Part shown: in pieces, positions 6,931-14,839 of the stretch
Position numbering within the stretch: the first letter of the stretch is position 1
Layout: each line of letters opens with the position of its first letter
Origin: an uncultured Bacilli bacterium
GTDB taxonomy: Bacteria > Bacillota_I > Bacilli_A > RF39 > UBA660
Assembly (NCBI GenBank): GCA_905236935.1
Contig: CAJOQL010000035.1
Coordinates: forward strand, 1-20,881
Direction: 5' to 3'
DNA length: 20,881 nucleotides
The notes under the pieces: generated by a model
Seen by the model: only the letters and a program-made list of their open reading frames with translations
The model's database searches: none
Told to the model about the DNA's origin: nothing
Made by a program: the position numbers and the translations under genes

Positions 6931-6973
6931 TGTTAATTATGAATATGTCAAGGAAACTTGCATAAAATAAAAA

Positions 6974-7066
6974 AGGGAACATTCAGTTTTGCATGTTGAA
7001 TGTCTACCCTAAATATTTAAGACAGACATTTAATTCATGGTTAATGAATTAAGTGTCATTTTTTTA
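6974..7066 (+). ncRNA. Candidate small RNA ending in a strong terminator
   Basis: A hairpin with an internal loop is formed by AGGG (6974-6977)/CCCT (7007-7010) and ACATTCA (6979-6985)/TGAATGT (6997-7003). Fourteen bases further on, GACATTTAATTCAT (7025-7038) pairs with 7044-7057, with one G-U, followed by a run of T, which is a strong terminator. TAAAAT at 6963-6968 could serve as a -10 giving a start near 6974, but no good -35 was found. It may instead be only a second terminator for ssrA read-through. Confidence 0.35.
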
Positions 7067-7098
7067 TTACAACTATCATTATGATAAGAAGGAATAAA

Positions 7099-7146
7099 AT
7101 GATAGTAATGTATCGAAGAACTTTGATTACAAAGTTTCTTTTATAA
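7099..7146 (+). CDS. Possible 15-codon ORF with sequestered start
   Basis: ATG 7099 is preceded by AGAAGGA at 7087-7093 and reads 15 codons (MIVMYRRTLITKFLL) to TAA 7144-7146. ACTATCATT (7072-7080) pairs with AATGATAGT (7098-7106), burying the start codon while leaving the ribosome site in the loop. Inside the ORF, AACTTTG (7119-7125) and CAAAGTT (7130-7136) form a hairpin followed by TCTTTTAT, like a terminator. The peptide is basic and hydrophobic. This could be a leader peptide or chance. The stretch 7147-7213 holds only a small hairpin (GAAAAT/ATTTTC, 7167-7183). Confidence 0.25.
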   Translation: MIVMYRRTLITKFLL

Positions 7147-7206
7147 AATCAAGATTCTTTCCTTTGAAAATGATAAATTTTCTAAAAAGCTAATCTTTTA
7201 TTAATA

Positions 7207-7233
7207 AATAAAAAATTGCTAAAATTAGCAATT
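7207..7233 (-). terminator. Terminator of the PAP2 gene
   Basis: AATTGCTAA (7214-7222) and TTAGCAATT (7225-7233) form a 9-bp stem with a 2-nt gap. On the minus strand it is followed by TTTTTTATT. It overlaps the stop codon of the gene. Confidence 0.7.
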
Positions 7234-7854
7234 AAAAAACGAACTAGATATTTTATCAATAATATTTTTACTTAAATAAACAACAACTAAAGTAATAAAA
7301 GTATAAAATAATGATAAAATAACATCTTCTATTATATGCTGCTTAATAAAAACAGTAGATAATACAATCAATAATGAATATATAGTAAGAATTAGCTTTT
7401 TTCCTTTATTAATATTTTTACTTTTTAAAATAAAAGCATTTGTAACAAAACAATATATTGCATGAACAGATGGTAAGCAATTAACCGCAGGAGTATCAGT
7501 TTTATAGGTAAAATCTAAAAGCCAATCAGTTAAACTATTTATTTCAATATTTGGCCTAATTACCATACTTGGATAGATAAGAAAAGTTATATGGGCCATA
7601 AATGTTGAAAATAGCATACTTACAATTAAATACTTAAAATTAGCTTTATCATATTTATAAATAAGAAACGTATTAAGTACAATAAAAGGATACCAAGAAT
7701 CATAAAAATACACAAAAAATTTAACTAAAGGAATATCTATAAAAGAATTTATAATATTAAAATTACCAATAAAATTCTTTAATATAAAATAAAAAAATGC
7801 TTGAATTCCCATCGTAAAAATAATTGTAATTAAATAATTCTTATACTTCTTCAT
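7225..7854 (-). CDS. PAP2-superfamily membrane phosphatase
   Basis: This 209-residue protein has about five to six membrane segments. It carries the PAP2 (type 2 phosphatidic acid phosphatase) motifs: YPSMVIRP with Arg100, CLPSVH (127-131) with His131, and a third motif with His173 and Asp177 in KQHIIEDV. The PSVH and QHxxxDV forms are typical of the PAP2_3/inositolphosphotransferase-like branch, which acts on lipid phosphates at the outer face of the membrane. The true substrate is unknown. No Shine-Dalgarno site is visible before ATG 7854; instead TATAAT lies six bases upstream on the minus strand, so a leaderless message is possible. It is divergent from the LysR regulator gene, a common arrangement for a regulator and its target. 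Confidence 0.85.
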   Translation of the reverse strand: MKKYKNYLITIIFTMGIQAFFYFILKNFIGNFNIINSFIDIPLVKFFVYFYDSWYPFIVLNTFLIYKYDKANFKYLIVSMLFSTFMAHITFLIYPSMVIRPNIEINSLTDWLLDFTYKTDTPAVNCLPSVHAIYCFVTNAFILKSKNINKGKKLILTIYSLLIVLSTVFIKQHIIEDVILSLFYTFITLVVVYLSKNIIDKISSSFFNC

Positions 7855-7919
7855 AAATGTATTATATCAATAATGAAGAATAATTAAAAGAAGTAAAAAT
7901 ATATGTTAATAGAAGATTG

Positions 7920-7949
7920 TTGAAAAAATAAATTTTAAAATGCTATAAT
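7920..7949 (+). promoter_or_regulatory. Promoter of the LysR gene
   Basis: TTGAAA (7920-7925) and TATAAT (7944-7949) are 18 bp apart, with TGC before the -10 (extended -10). An AAGGAG ribosome site at 7960-7965 precedes ATG 7971. Confidence 0.75.
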
Positions 7950-7970
7950 CTTATTAAACAAGGAGTTACT

Positions 7971-8867
7971 ATGTACAAAAATAATATTAACTTAAACTTA
8001 TACAAAGATTTTTATGCAGTAGCAAAATATGGTAGTTTATCCAAAGCCTCAAAAGCAACCTACACATCTGCCCCAGCTATTAGTAAATCAATAAAAAAAC
8101 TAGAAGAAGAATTAAATAGAACATTATTTTATCGTAATCCCAGCGGTATGGAATTAACTAATCATGGTAAAAAACTATTATATTATGTTGAAAAATCTTA
8201 CAATAACTTACTTATCGCTGAACGTTCTATGCTTGAAGAAGACAACTTAGAGAAAGGAAAACTATCTATTGGAATGCCATCAAATATAGGCTCATTTTTT
8301 CTATTTGATAAAATAATAAATTTTCATAGTAAATATCCTAATATTGAAATTACTATCATAACTGGAACAACCACTAAATTAATTGAATTACTTGAAACAC
8401 ATCAAATAGATTTCGTTATTGATTCAGCACCAATTAATATTACTTTAGATAGTGATTATATTAAGAAGAAATTAGATACAGTATCCTATGCCTTTTTTAC
8501 TAAGAATGATAGTATTTACTCTAACATTAAAAGTATTAAAGAACTAACTAACAAGCCTTTAATTTTACCAATTAAAAATACTGCCAATCGTATATCTTTA
8601 GATGAACTATTTAGTAAATATAATATTAATAATTATGATGCCCTAAACCTCCATACTAGTGAGATGATAATATCTGCTGTTAAACAAAATCTTGGAATTG
8701 GGTATGTAATTAAAAATCTCATTCAAAACGAAAAAGATTTAATAATTTTAGACATTAAAGAAAAACTTCCAACTGTCGAGATTATTCTTATCTTTAACTC
8801 CAAATATTTAACAAGTGCTCCTAAAAAATTTATAAAAGACTATATTGATAAAACCATTAAATTTTAG
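7971..8867 (+). CDS. LysR-family transcriptional regulator
   Basis: A 298-residue LysR-type regulator of standard length. The winged helix-turn-helix is at about residues 8-66 (LYKDFYAVAKYGSLSKASKA, then APAISKSIKKLEEELNRTLF). A linker helix and a two-lobed effector-binding domain (about 92-295) follow, with 'KGKLSIGMPSNIG' opening lobe 1. LysR regulators usually sense a small molecule and control a divergent gene plus their own promoter; the divergent PAP2 phosphatase gene is the natural candidate. The effector cannot be told from sequence. A hairpin terminator follows the gene, so it is probably transcribed alone. Confidence 0.93.
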   Translation: MYKNNINLNLYKDFYAVAKYGSLSKASKATYTSAPAISKSIKKLEEELNRTLFYRNPSGMELTNHGKKLLYYVEKSYNNLLIAERSMLEEDNLEKGKLSIGMPSNIGSFFLFDKIINFHSKYPNIEITIITGTTTKLIELLETHQIDFVIDSAPINITLDSDYIKKKLDTVSYAFFTKNDSIYSNIKSIKELTNKPLILPIKNTANRISLDELFSKYNINNYDALNLHTSEMIISAVKQNLGIGYVIKNLIQNEKDLIILDIKEKLPTVEIILIFNSKYLTSAPKKFIKDYIDKTIKF

Positions 8868-8879
8868 TTAATACCTCAT

Positions 8880-8915
8880 TAAAAATCTAGCAATTTTAAA
8901 AACTAGATTTTTCTT
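8880..8915 (+). terminator. LysR gene terminator
   Basis: AAAAATCTAG and CTAGATTTTT form a 10-bp stem around an 11-nt loop, followed by CTTTT. Confidence 0.75.
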
Positions 8916-8943
8916 TTAAAATAAATTTGAGGTGACTAAATAA

Positions 8944-9909
8944 ATGATAAAAAATATTGGAAATTTTAAAGATAATACTGACGGAACTATAAAATGTGTA
9001 TATGAAGTAAATAATAAAATTATTGAAATGAGTATGCTTTATAATAGGGAAGATAAAGATGTCATATGTGTGCCAACTCATCATTATTGTAATCTTGGCT
9101 GTAAAATGTGCCATCTAACTAGTATTCATAATAATAAAAAAATGATTCCAATAAATGGAGAAGATTTTTTAAATTGTTTAAAAGAAACATTAACTAAATA
9201 CCATACAGAAAAATCAAAACTACTTATTTCTTTTATGGGAGTAGGAGAACCACTTCTAAATCTTAAATTATTAATAGATGTCTTTGAACATGAAAAAGAA
9301 ATAAAAAAACTTGGATATAAAAATATAAGTTATTCTATTTCAACTATGATGCCAAATGATAATCTTAAAAGATTAACTAATATTGTAAATGAATTAAATA
9401 TTCCACTAAAAGTTCATTATTCCCTTCATAATCCTATTAATTCTGATCGAAAAAAATTAATTCCAAATAGTAATTTAACAATTAATGAGGCACTAAATCT
9501 ATTAAAAAACTATGAACGAACTATTAAGAAAAATTTAAATATTATGAAAAAATATAAAATATTTCATCCCACCAAAGAACTTACTGAACTACATTATACT
9601 CTAATAGAAAATATAAATGATTCATCACTATGTCTAAATCATCTTATTAGTCTTTTAACTAAATATAAAATGCCAATTAAATTTATTAGATTTAATCCAA
9701 TTAATAATTTAGAAATTAGCACCAAGGAAAATTACTGGATTAAAATGATAAATAATGAACTTCCAGATATTAGAGTAAAATTATATACTCCTCCAGGACG
9801 AGAAATAGGCTCATCATGTGGTGACTTTACTAAACACTATTATACTGATATTGAAACCAAAGAAGAAGTAGATAAATTTAACTTATGGAAAAAAACTCAT
9901 CAAATATAG
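8944..9909 (+). CDS. RlmN/Cfr-like radical SAM methyl synthase lacking the N-terminal domain
   Basis: A 321-residue radical SAM protein. The iron-sulfur cysteines are Cys49, Cys53 and Cys56 (CNLGCKMC). FMGVGEPLLN (97-106) matches the FMGMGEP motif of RlmN. Cys42, seven residues before the cluster, and Cys292 in GSSCGDF correspond to the two extra cysteines RlmN and Cfr use for methyl transfer through a methyl-cysteine. The chemistry therefore looks intact. RlmN is usually about 345-385 residues with an N-terminal RNA-binding helical domain of about 90 residues; here fewer than 40 residues precede the cysteine region, so that domain is absent. The substrate may not be 23S rRNA A2503. Translation starts at ATG 8944 after GAGGTG. 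It is flanked by terminators and likely monocistronic. Confidence 0.8.
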   Translation: MIKNIGNFKDNTDGTIKCVYEVNNKIIEMSMLYNREDKDVICVPTHHYCNLGCKMCHLTSIHNNKKMIPINGEDFLNCLKETLTKYHTEKSKLLISFMGVGEPLLNLKLLIDVFEHEKEIKKLGYKNISYSISTMMPNDNLKRLTNIVNELNIPLKVHYSLHNPINSDRKKLIPNSNLTINEALNLLKNYERTIKKNLNIMKKYKIFHPTKELTELHYTLIENINDSSLCLNHLISLLTKYKMPIKFIRFNPINNLEISTKENYWIKMINNELPDIRVKLYTPPGREIGSSCGDFTKHYYTDIETKEEVDKFNLWKKTHQI

Positions 9910-9917
9910 AAAATAAA

Positions 9918-9948
9918 AAAATGCACAAACTTTAAAATGTGCATTTTT
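9918..9948 (+). terminator. Radical SAM gene terminator
   Basis: AAAAATGCACA and TGTGCATTTTT form an 11-bp stem with a 10-nt loop. The T-run overlaps the -35 of the following trmB promoter. The symmetric A/T runs would allow it to work in both directions. Confidence 0.8.
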
Positions 9949-9975
9949 GCACTAATAATAATATTATGATACAAT
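9947..9975 (+). promoter_or_regulatory. trmB promoter
   Basis: TTGCAC (9947-9952) and TACAAT (9970-9975) are separated by 17 bp, with TGA just before the -10. Confidence 0.7.
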
Positions 9976-9996
9976 ACATCTAAGGACGTGATACTA

Positions 9997-10635
9997 ATGG
10001 AATATAACAAAGTAAAAGATGCATCAAATATAATTAAAAACTCACCTTATGTAATTGATAATCCATCAAAATATAAGAATAAATGGCATGATTTATTTGG
10101 CAACAAAAACCCTATAAATTTAGAATTAGGTATGGGAAGAGGAGAATTTATAATAAACATGGCTCTTAAATATCCAAATATTAACTATATTGGCTTAGAA
10201 CTAAATGAATCTCAAACTGCCACTGCTGCCTTAAAATTAAATAATCAAAAAATTCCTAATTTAAAACTAATATGTGCAGATGCTCATGATATTATTAATT
10301 ATTTTGGCAAAGAAATAGATACAATTTATTTAACATTTTCCGAGCCTTGGCCAAAAGCTCATGATGAAAATAAAAGATTTACTCATATATCTTATTTAAA
10401 ACTATATGACCGAATTTTCAAAAAGGATAAACATATTATTTTAAAAACAGATAATAAAGGACTATTTGCTTATTCCCTAGAAACTTTATCTAGCTATTGG
10501 TACGAATTTAAAAGAGTCAGCTTAGACTTACATCATGATGAAAATCCTATCAGTAATGTAATGACTGATTTTGAAAAACAATACTTTAAAGAAAACAGAC
10601 CTATATATTATTTAGATGCTATATACAAAGATTAA
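9997..10635 (+). CDS. trmB: tRNA (guanine-N7-)-methyltransferase TrmB
   Basis: A 212-residue SAM-dependent methyltransferase that makes m7G46 in tRNA. Motif I is ELGMGRGEF (43-51), followed by 'YIGLELNES' and the family signature EPWPK (116-120) with the basic run after it. The C-terminal 'VMTDFEKQYFKENRPIYYLDA' is also typical. I start at ATG 9997 because AAGGA (9982-9986) is ten bases upstream; the in-frame GTG at 9988 lies directly against that site. Length and motifs are those of a complete enzyme. It has its own promoter. Confidence 0.96.
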   Translation: MEYNKVKDASNIIKNSPYVIDNPSKYKNKWHDLFGNKNPINLELGMGRGEFIINMALKYPNINYIGLELNESQTATAALKLNNQKIPNLKLICADAHDIINYFGKEIDTIYLTFSEPWPKAHDENKRFTHISYLKLYDRIFKKDKHIILKTDNKGLFAYSLETLSSYWYEFKRVSLDLHHDENPISNVMTDFEKQYFKENRPIYYLDAIYKD

Positions 10636-10638
10636 TTA

Positions 10639-10667
10639 TTGCTTATTAAACTAAAAAAAGATAAAAT
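10639..10667 (+). promoter_or_regulatory. Promoter of the thioredoxin-like gene
   Basis: TTGCTT (10639-10644) and TAAAAT (10662-10667) are 17 bp apart, followed by a strong AGGAGG site before ATG 10686. Confidence 0.55.
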
Positions 10668-10685
10668 ATTATTAGGAGGAAAATA

Positions 10686-11165
10686 ATGAATAATAAAGTA
10701 AAAAATATTATAATTGGAGTAGTAATTGTAGCTATTTTATTAATACCAGCTTTCTTAAATCCACCAAAAAAAGAAGTTGTTGCTTATAAAACTGTATCAA
10801 CTTACGAAGAATATAAAAAAATAGTTGATAGTGATAAAGTAACAATGGCTGTATTTGGTAGAAATAGTTGTAGTTGGTGTAATAAATATAAACCAATTTA
10901 TAATGAAGTAGCTGAAGAAAAAAAGGTAGACATTTATTATTTTGACTCAGATTCATTTAATAAAAAAGAATATGAAAAAATAATGAATATGGATTTAAAA
11001 ATACTTGCTCATTGTAATAGAGATGGAGTTGAAAAATCATTATCTGATGGATTTGGAACTCCACTAACACTTTTTACATCTAATGGTAAAACAATTGATT
11101 GTATTGGTGGATACGTCGAAAAAGAGGAACTACTTACTAAACTAGAAGAAGTAGGAATGATTTAG
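10686..11165 (+). CDS. Membrane-anchored thioredoxin-like protein
   Basis: A 159-residue protein with an N-terminal membrane anchor (about 7-24) and an outer thioredoxin-fold domain. The redox motif is Cys62-Ser-Trp-Cys65 in FGRNSCSWCNKYKP, and Pro126 in FGTPLTLF sits where the cis-proline of thioredoxins is expected. Two further cysteines, Cys110 and Cys139, lie outside the active site. Proteins of this kind act as thiol oxidoreductases for exported proteins. No DsbB, CcdA or other partner gene is adjacent, so the redox direction is unknown. It is followed 14 bases later by the PH-domain gene, which is probably in the same transcript. Confidence 0.85.
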   Translation: MNNKVKNIIIGVVIVAILLIPAFLNPPKKEVVAYKTVSTYEEYKKIVDSDKVTMAVFGRNSCSWCNKYKPIYNEVAEEKKVDIYYFDSDSFNKKEYEKIMNMDLKILAHCNRDGVEKSLSDGFGTPLTLFTSNGKTIDCIGGYVEKEELLTKLEEVGMI

Positions 11166-11179
11166 AAAGAAGGATTTAA

Positions 11180-11626
11180 ATGGCTTCTACATATGAATTA
11201 GTTAAAGATTTTAAAAATAGATATGGTACTACCATTTGTTGGAGAATAAAAAAGCATTGTGCATTAGTTGATAAGAACTTAAATCCTAATGAAAAAGTAC
11301 TTTATGCTTTTGCTGCTCAAAATAATGGAACCCATGATAGTATCTTTGATACTGCAGTTCTAGCTTTAACAACAGAAAGAATTATTATCGCACAAGATCG
11401 TATTATAATAGGGTATAAAGTAAGCACTATTACTCCTGATTTATATAACGATATGGAAGTTAATGCCGGTATCATTTGGGGCACAGTTACAATTGATACC
11501 ATGAAAGAAACTGTAAATTTTTCTAATATATGTAAAAGATCACTTCCTGAAATTCAAAAAAATATATCAGCATTTATGATTGAAGCTAAAAAGAAATATA
11601 AAGACAAAAAGGATTCTGAAAATTAG
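11180..11626 (+). CDS. Bacterial PH-domain protein
   Basis: A 148-residue soluble protein with no signal peptide. The segment 'LNPNEKVLYAFAAQ ... AVLALTTERIIIAQDRIIIGYKVSTITPDLYND' is the pattern of bacterial pleckstrin-like (bPH) domains: strands ending in 'LTTERIII' then a second strand. The tail is a basic helix (about 125-147). The molecular role of such proteins is mostly unknown. It starts at ATG 11180 after GAAGGA. A weak hairpin terminator overlaps its stop codon, so read-through into the next gene is possible. Confidence 0.7.
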   Translation: MASTYELVKDFKNRYGTTICWRIKKHCALVDKNLNPNEKVLYAFAAQNNGTHDSIFDTAVLALTTERIIIAQDRIIIGYKVSTITPDLYNDMEVNAGIIWGTVTIDTMKETVNFSNICKRSLPEIQKNISAFMIEAKKKYKDKKDSEN

Positions 11627-11637
11627 AATTCTTTTTT
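11611..11637 (+). terminator. Weak terminator at the end of the PH-domain gene
   Basis: GGATTCT (11611-11617) pairs with AGAATTC (11625-11631), with one G-U, followed by six T. It overlaps the stop codon and may only attenuate transcription into the next gene. Confidence 0.5.
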
Positions 11638-11650
11638 CAAAGGAGTAAAC

Positions 11651-12742
11651 ATGAAAAAAATATATTTGTTAATAATCATTATTTTATTAACATTTACATC
11701 TTTTTTAATAATTATTTTTAAACCTCGTTCATATACTCTTAGTTATAATTTGGGAGAATATTTAATAACTGAAAAATATATTAAAAATGAAGGCTATTAC
11801 ATTTATGTAGATTATAAAAACAATAAATACCCTTTATATATAAATCAAAAATATACCCGTCATAGAAAGATAATTAAAGAAATAAAAATTCAAGAATTAG
11901 AAAAAGAATTATGTTTAGATATAATGACAAAAAATAATAGTAACAAAATATGCTCTAATAATGATGAAATTATATCTCAAGATCTTTTAAGTGATAACTT
12001 TAAAAAAGAATTTAATCTTGAAATAGCCAAAGAGAAAATATTAGAAAATTATAAAAATATGGAAATATATAATCAAAATCATAACTATCTTATCTGGAAT
12101 TATAAAGGTTTTTATAAAGTAGGAGCAAATATTAAAACTTTAGATTTATTCAAAAAAGACAATTATCAAAACCCCTTAGCATATCAAACTGAAAACTATT
12201 TAATTATTCCAGATTATGACAGTGATTATTATTTTACTAAATTCTATATTTATAATTATAAAAAAGATACTATAAAAGAATTAAAACATGAATTTGAAAT
12301 ATCTTATGATTCATATTATCTTGGTAATATTAATGAAGAATTATATTTAGTAGACAAGAAAAATCAAAATGAATATAAAATAAACTTGAAAAAGAACTAT
12401 ATTGAAAAGATATCTAAAGATAATGTAGGCAAATACTTTAATGGTTCTAAATTAGAAGATATTTCAATTACTAAACTTATTAACAACGAATTAAAATTTA
12501 CAACTAATAATATTTATAATTATACATTAGAAGATAATAAACTATATTTAAATATTAAAGATTTTAAAATATTAGTAACTAATAAAAAAGTAAAAAAAAT
12601 AGTATATATAATTAACGATACTGTATATTACTTATCAGAAGATAAATTATATTCATATAAATATTTAGAAAATAATAAACTACTAATAAAACATAACGAA
12701 TGGTTATTTAATTATAATAATCATATATTTATCTTTAATTAA
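11651..12742 (+). CDS. Hypothetical membrane-anchored extracellular protein
   Basis: A 363-residue protein of unknown family. Residues about 3-25 form a single hydrophobic anchor after MKK; there is no lipobox cysteine, so it is probably an N-terminally anchored protein facing outward. The rest is rich in Lys, Asn, Ile and Tyr. It has many short repeated strand-like segments (for example 'NYLIIPDYDSDYYFTKFYIYNYKKDTI' split over 189-215 and 'DTVYYLSEDKLYSYKYLENN' near 325-344), suggesting a beta-rich or beta-propeller-like outer domain. AAAGGAG precedes ATG 11651. It lies close behind the PH-domain gene with a weak terminator between them. Confidence 0.7.
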   Translation: MKKIYLLIIIILLTFTSFLIIIFKPRSYTLSYNLGEYLITEKYIKNEGYYIYVDYKNNKYPLYINQKYTRHRKIIKEIKIQELEKELCLDIMTKNNSNKICSNNDEIISQDLLSDNFKKEFNLEIAKEKILENYKNMEIYNQNHNYLIWNYKGFYKVGANIKTLDLFKKDNYQNPLAYQTENYLIIPDYDSDYYFTKFYIYNYKKDTIKELKHEFEISYDSYYLGNINEELYLVDKKNQNEYKINLKKNYIEKISKDNVGKYFNGSKLEDISITKLINNELKFTTNNIYNYTLEDNKLYLNIKDFKILVTNKKVKKIVYIINDTVYYLSEDKLYSYKYLENNKLLIKHNEWLFNYNNHIFIFN

Positions 12743-12785
12743 CCAAAATTAGTAATTTGAATAATTTATATTAGGAAGTGATTTT

Positions 12786-13136
12786 ATGTTTAACATGATT
12801 AATATAAATGAAGAAGAAAATACTAAATCTAATGAAAACTACTTTGATTATTATACTATTCAAAAAGGAGATAACTTATATGCTATTGCTAAAAAATATA
12901 ATGTAAATCCTACACTATTAGCAACTATAAATGGTTTAAATATAAGCGATTATATCTATCCAGAACAAATAATTATGATTCCAAAATCAGACTTTGCTTA
13001 TTATATTACTAAAGAAGGAGATACTTTAGAACTAGTATCTAAAACTTTTAATACAAGTGAAAACTCATTAATCAAATATAATCCTACAATATATTTACAA
13101 GAAGGACAATTAATCGTAAATAGAATAAACATGTAA
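12786..13136 (+). CDS. Double LysM domain protein
   Basis: A 116-residue protein with two LysM modules that bind N-acetylglucosamine-containing glycan such as peptidoglycan. The first is at about 21-61 (YYTIQKGDNLYAIAKKYNVN, ending in IYPEQIIMIPK). The second is at about 65-112 (YYITKEGDTLELVSKTFNTS, ending in LQEGQLIVN). There is no signal peptide or membrane segment, and no catalytic domain. Signal-less LysM proteins in spore formers can act at the spore cortex surface, as SafA and SpoVID do, but this is only inferred from context. The start is ATG 12786 after AGGAAGTG; an in-frame ATG four codons later has no better site. Confidence 0.85.
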   Translation: MFNMININEEENTKSNENYFDYYTIQKGDNLYAIAKKYNVNPTLLATINGLNISDYIYPEQIIMIPKSDFAYYITKEGDTLELVSKTFNTSENSLIKYNPTIYLQEGQLIVNRINM

Positions 13137-13154
13137 GTTTATTTTATTTTTTTA

Positions 13155-13163
13155 TGGTATAAT
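13155..13163 (+). promoter_or_regulatory. Extended -10 promoter for the following membrane protein
   Basis: TGGTATAAT, an extended -10 element, lies 24 bases before the start codon at 13187. No good -35 is seen. AAAGGGTG serves as ribosome site. Confidence 0.5.
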
Positions 13164-13186
13164 AAAAAAGAATAAAGGGTGATAAT

Positions 13187-14770
13187 ATGATTTTAAAAAA
13201 ACCTTATGCTTTTTTAATCAAGAATTTTAAAATTATTCATTTAATATTATTTTCTATAATTTTATATATTACCTATCGTTTCAATAATATCTCAACCTTT
13301 TTTGCTGATTACGTTAAAAATAATAATTCGGTTGGAGTAACTACAGCAGAAACTTACATTCCTATTCCTATTTTTTTATCTACATTTTTAGTAATAATCT
13401 TCTGTGCTTTAATGTGGCTACTTATGAATAATAGAAAGAAACCTAAAAAATTTTACTTATTTACTGGTTTATATTACACTTTTTTATTAATAACTATAAT
13501 TTATGCTTATAATACAATTAATAGTTTAGATATTGTAACTTTAACCCAAAGAACATCAAGAGCCTTAAGAGATATTTACCAAATATTATTATTTCCCAAT
13601 TTTTATTTTCTTGTTGCAAGTTTAATAAGAGGCATTGGATTTGATATAAAAAAATTCAATTTTAATCAAGATTTAGAAGAACTAGAAATCAAAAGTGAAG
13701 ATAACGAAGAGTTTGAATTTGTTTTAGGCAAAGAAAATTACAAATTTAAAAGAAAAATTAGAAGAAGTATCAGAGAATTAAAATATTATGTATTAGAAAA
13801 TAAATTTTTTATAACTATAATTGCTGGAGTATTATTTGCAATAGTTTTAATAACATTTGTTCTTAATGTTACACTATTTAAAACATCATACCATATTGGC
13901 GATACCATGAAAACTGATGAATTTACCTACAAATTAAATAATGCATATGTAACAGCATATGATTTATCAGGTAAAAAAATTAAAGATGATAAGAAATATA
14001 TTATTTTAGATTTTACTATAAAAGGAGTAAATCCTACAGCAATTAAATCAGAAAACTTTTATCTTAAAAAAGGTAAAAATATTTATAATTACAAATCAAC
14101 ATTATCTAACTCATTTAGAGACATAGGTCTATCATATAAAGGCGATAAAATAGGTCAAAATGAAGAAGACTATATATTTGTTTTTGAGATAGATAACAAT
14201 ACTAATGGGAGATTTAAATTAAATGTATTTGACACCATTAATTATAAAGCTAATGAAGCAGAATACATATATAAAACTTATAGTTTTAAACCATTTAATC
14301 TTGATAAAAACTATATTACTGAAACTAAAAATCTTAATGAAAAAATTACATTTAATAAAGAAATATTTGGTAATACATCTATCACAATTAAAAATATTAA
14401 AATTACTAATTCTTTTGAATATAAATATAATTCTTGCGATAATAATGAAAATTGTCATATCGTAAATGACATAGTATTACCAAATGATTTATCTAATAAT
14501 AATTTACTAATAATGGAATATACAATTGATATTGATAAAAATTCTCACATAAGCAAAAATATTAATGAAAATAATTTCTTTAATAGTATTTTACAAGCAT
14601 CTTATAAATATGAAAATAAAAGTTACATATCAGCCTTAGTACCCAAAACAAAAGAGTATATTAATAATGTTATCTTTGCTGATTTTTCTAAAAATTTTCA
14701 AAAAGGAAAAGACCTAAAACTCAATATTAGAACTCGAAATGAAAATTATTACATTAATATTAACAAATAA
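13187..14770 (+). CDS. Multi-span membrane protein with large outer domain, function unknown
   Basis: A 527-residue protein. Membrane segments are visible at about 16-32, 60-80, 92-111, 132-150 and 210-231. Between the fourth and fifth is an acidic then basic cytoplasmic stretch (DLEELEIKSEDNEEFEF, later KFKRKIRR). Residues about 235-527 are probably outside. 'HIGDTMKTDEFTYKLNNAYV' and 'KKYIILDFTIKG' resemble the start of DUF4352-type beta-sandwich domains, and a second similar module may follow. One Cys pair (Cys424-DNNEN-Cys430 approximately) could form a disulfide. The gene lies just before the adhesin-sortase locus but is separated by its own promoter and leader. Confidence 0.75.
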   Translation: MILKKPYAFLIKNFKIIHLILFSIILYITYRFNNISTFFADYVKNNNSVGVTTAETYIPIPIFLSTFLVIIFCALMWLLMNNRKKPKKFYLFTGLYYTFLLITIIYAYNTINSLDIVTLTQRTSRALRDIYQILLFPNFYFLVASLIRGIGFDIKKFNFNQDLEELEIKSEDNEEFEFVLGKENYKFKRKIRRSIRELKYYVLENKFFITIIAGVLFAIVLITFVLNVTLFKTSYHIGDTMKTDEFTYKLNNAYVTAYDLSGKKIKDDKKYIILDFTIKGVNPTAIKSENFYLKKGKNIYNYKSTLSNSFRDIGLSYKGDKIGQNEEDYIFVFEIDNNTNGRFKLNVFDTINYKANEAEYIYKTYSFKPFNLDKNYITETKNLNEKITFNKEIFGNTSITIKNIKITNSFEYKYNSCDNNENCHIVNDIVLPNDLSNNNLLIMEYTIDIDKNSHISKNINENNFFNSILQASYKYENKSYISALVPKTKEYINNVIFADFSKNFQKGKDLKLNIRTRNENYYININK

Positions 14771-14773
14771 TAC

Positions 14774-14802
14774 TTGTATTCAGATATAAAAATTGCTATT
14801 AT
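14774..14802 (+). promoter_or_regulatory. Promoter of the adhesin leader
   Basis: TTGTAT (14774-14779) and TATTAT (14797-14802) are 17 bp apart, with TGC before the -10. The predicted start is near 14809, giving a leader of about 210 nt before the adhesin gene. Confidence 0.55.
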
Positions 14803-14839
14803 AACGATAAATTTCTTGAAGGAAAAATAAGGAGGGCTT

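Noticed and set aside
14219..14465. Overlapping ORFs in other frames of the 13187-14770 gene
   Set aside because: They are low-complexity Ile/Leu/Lys frames caused by AT-rich sequence, inside a long intact gene.
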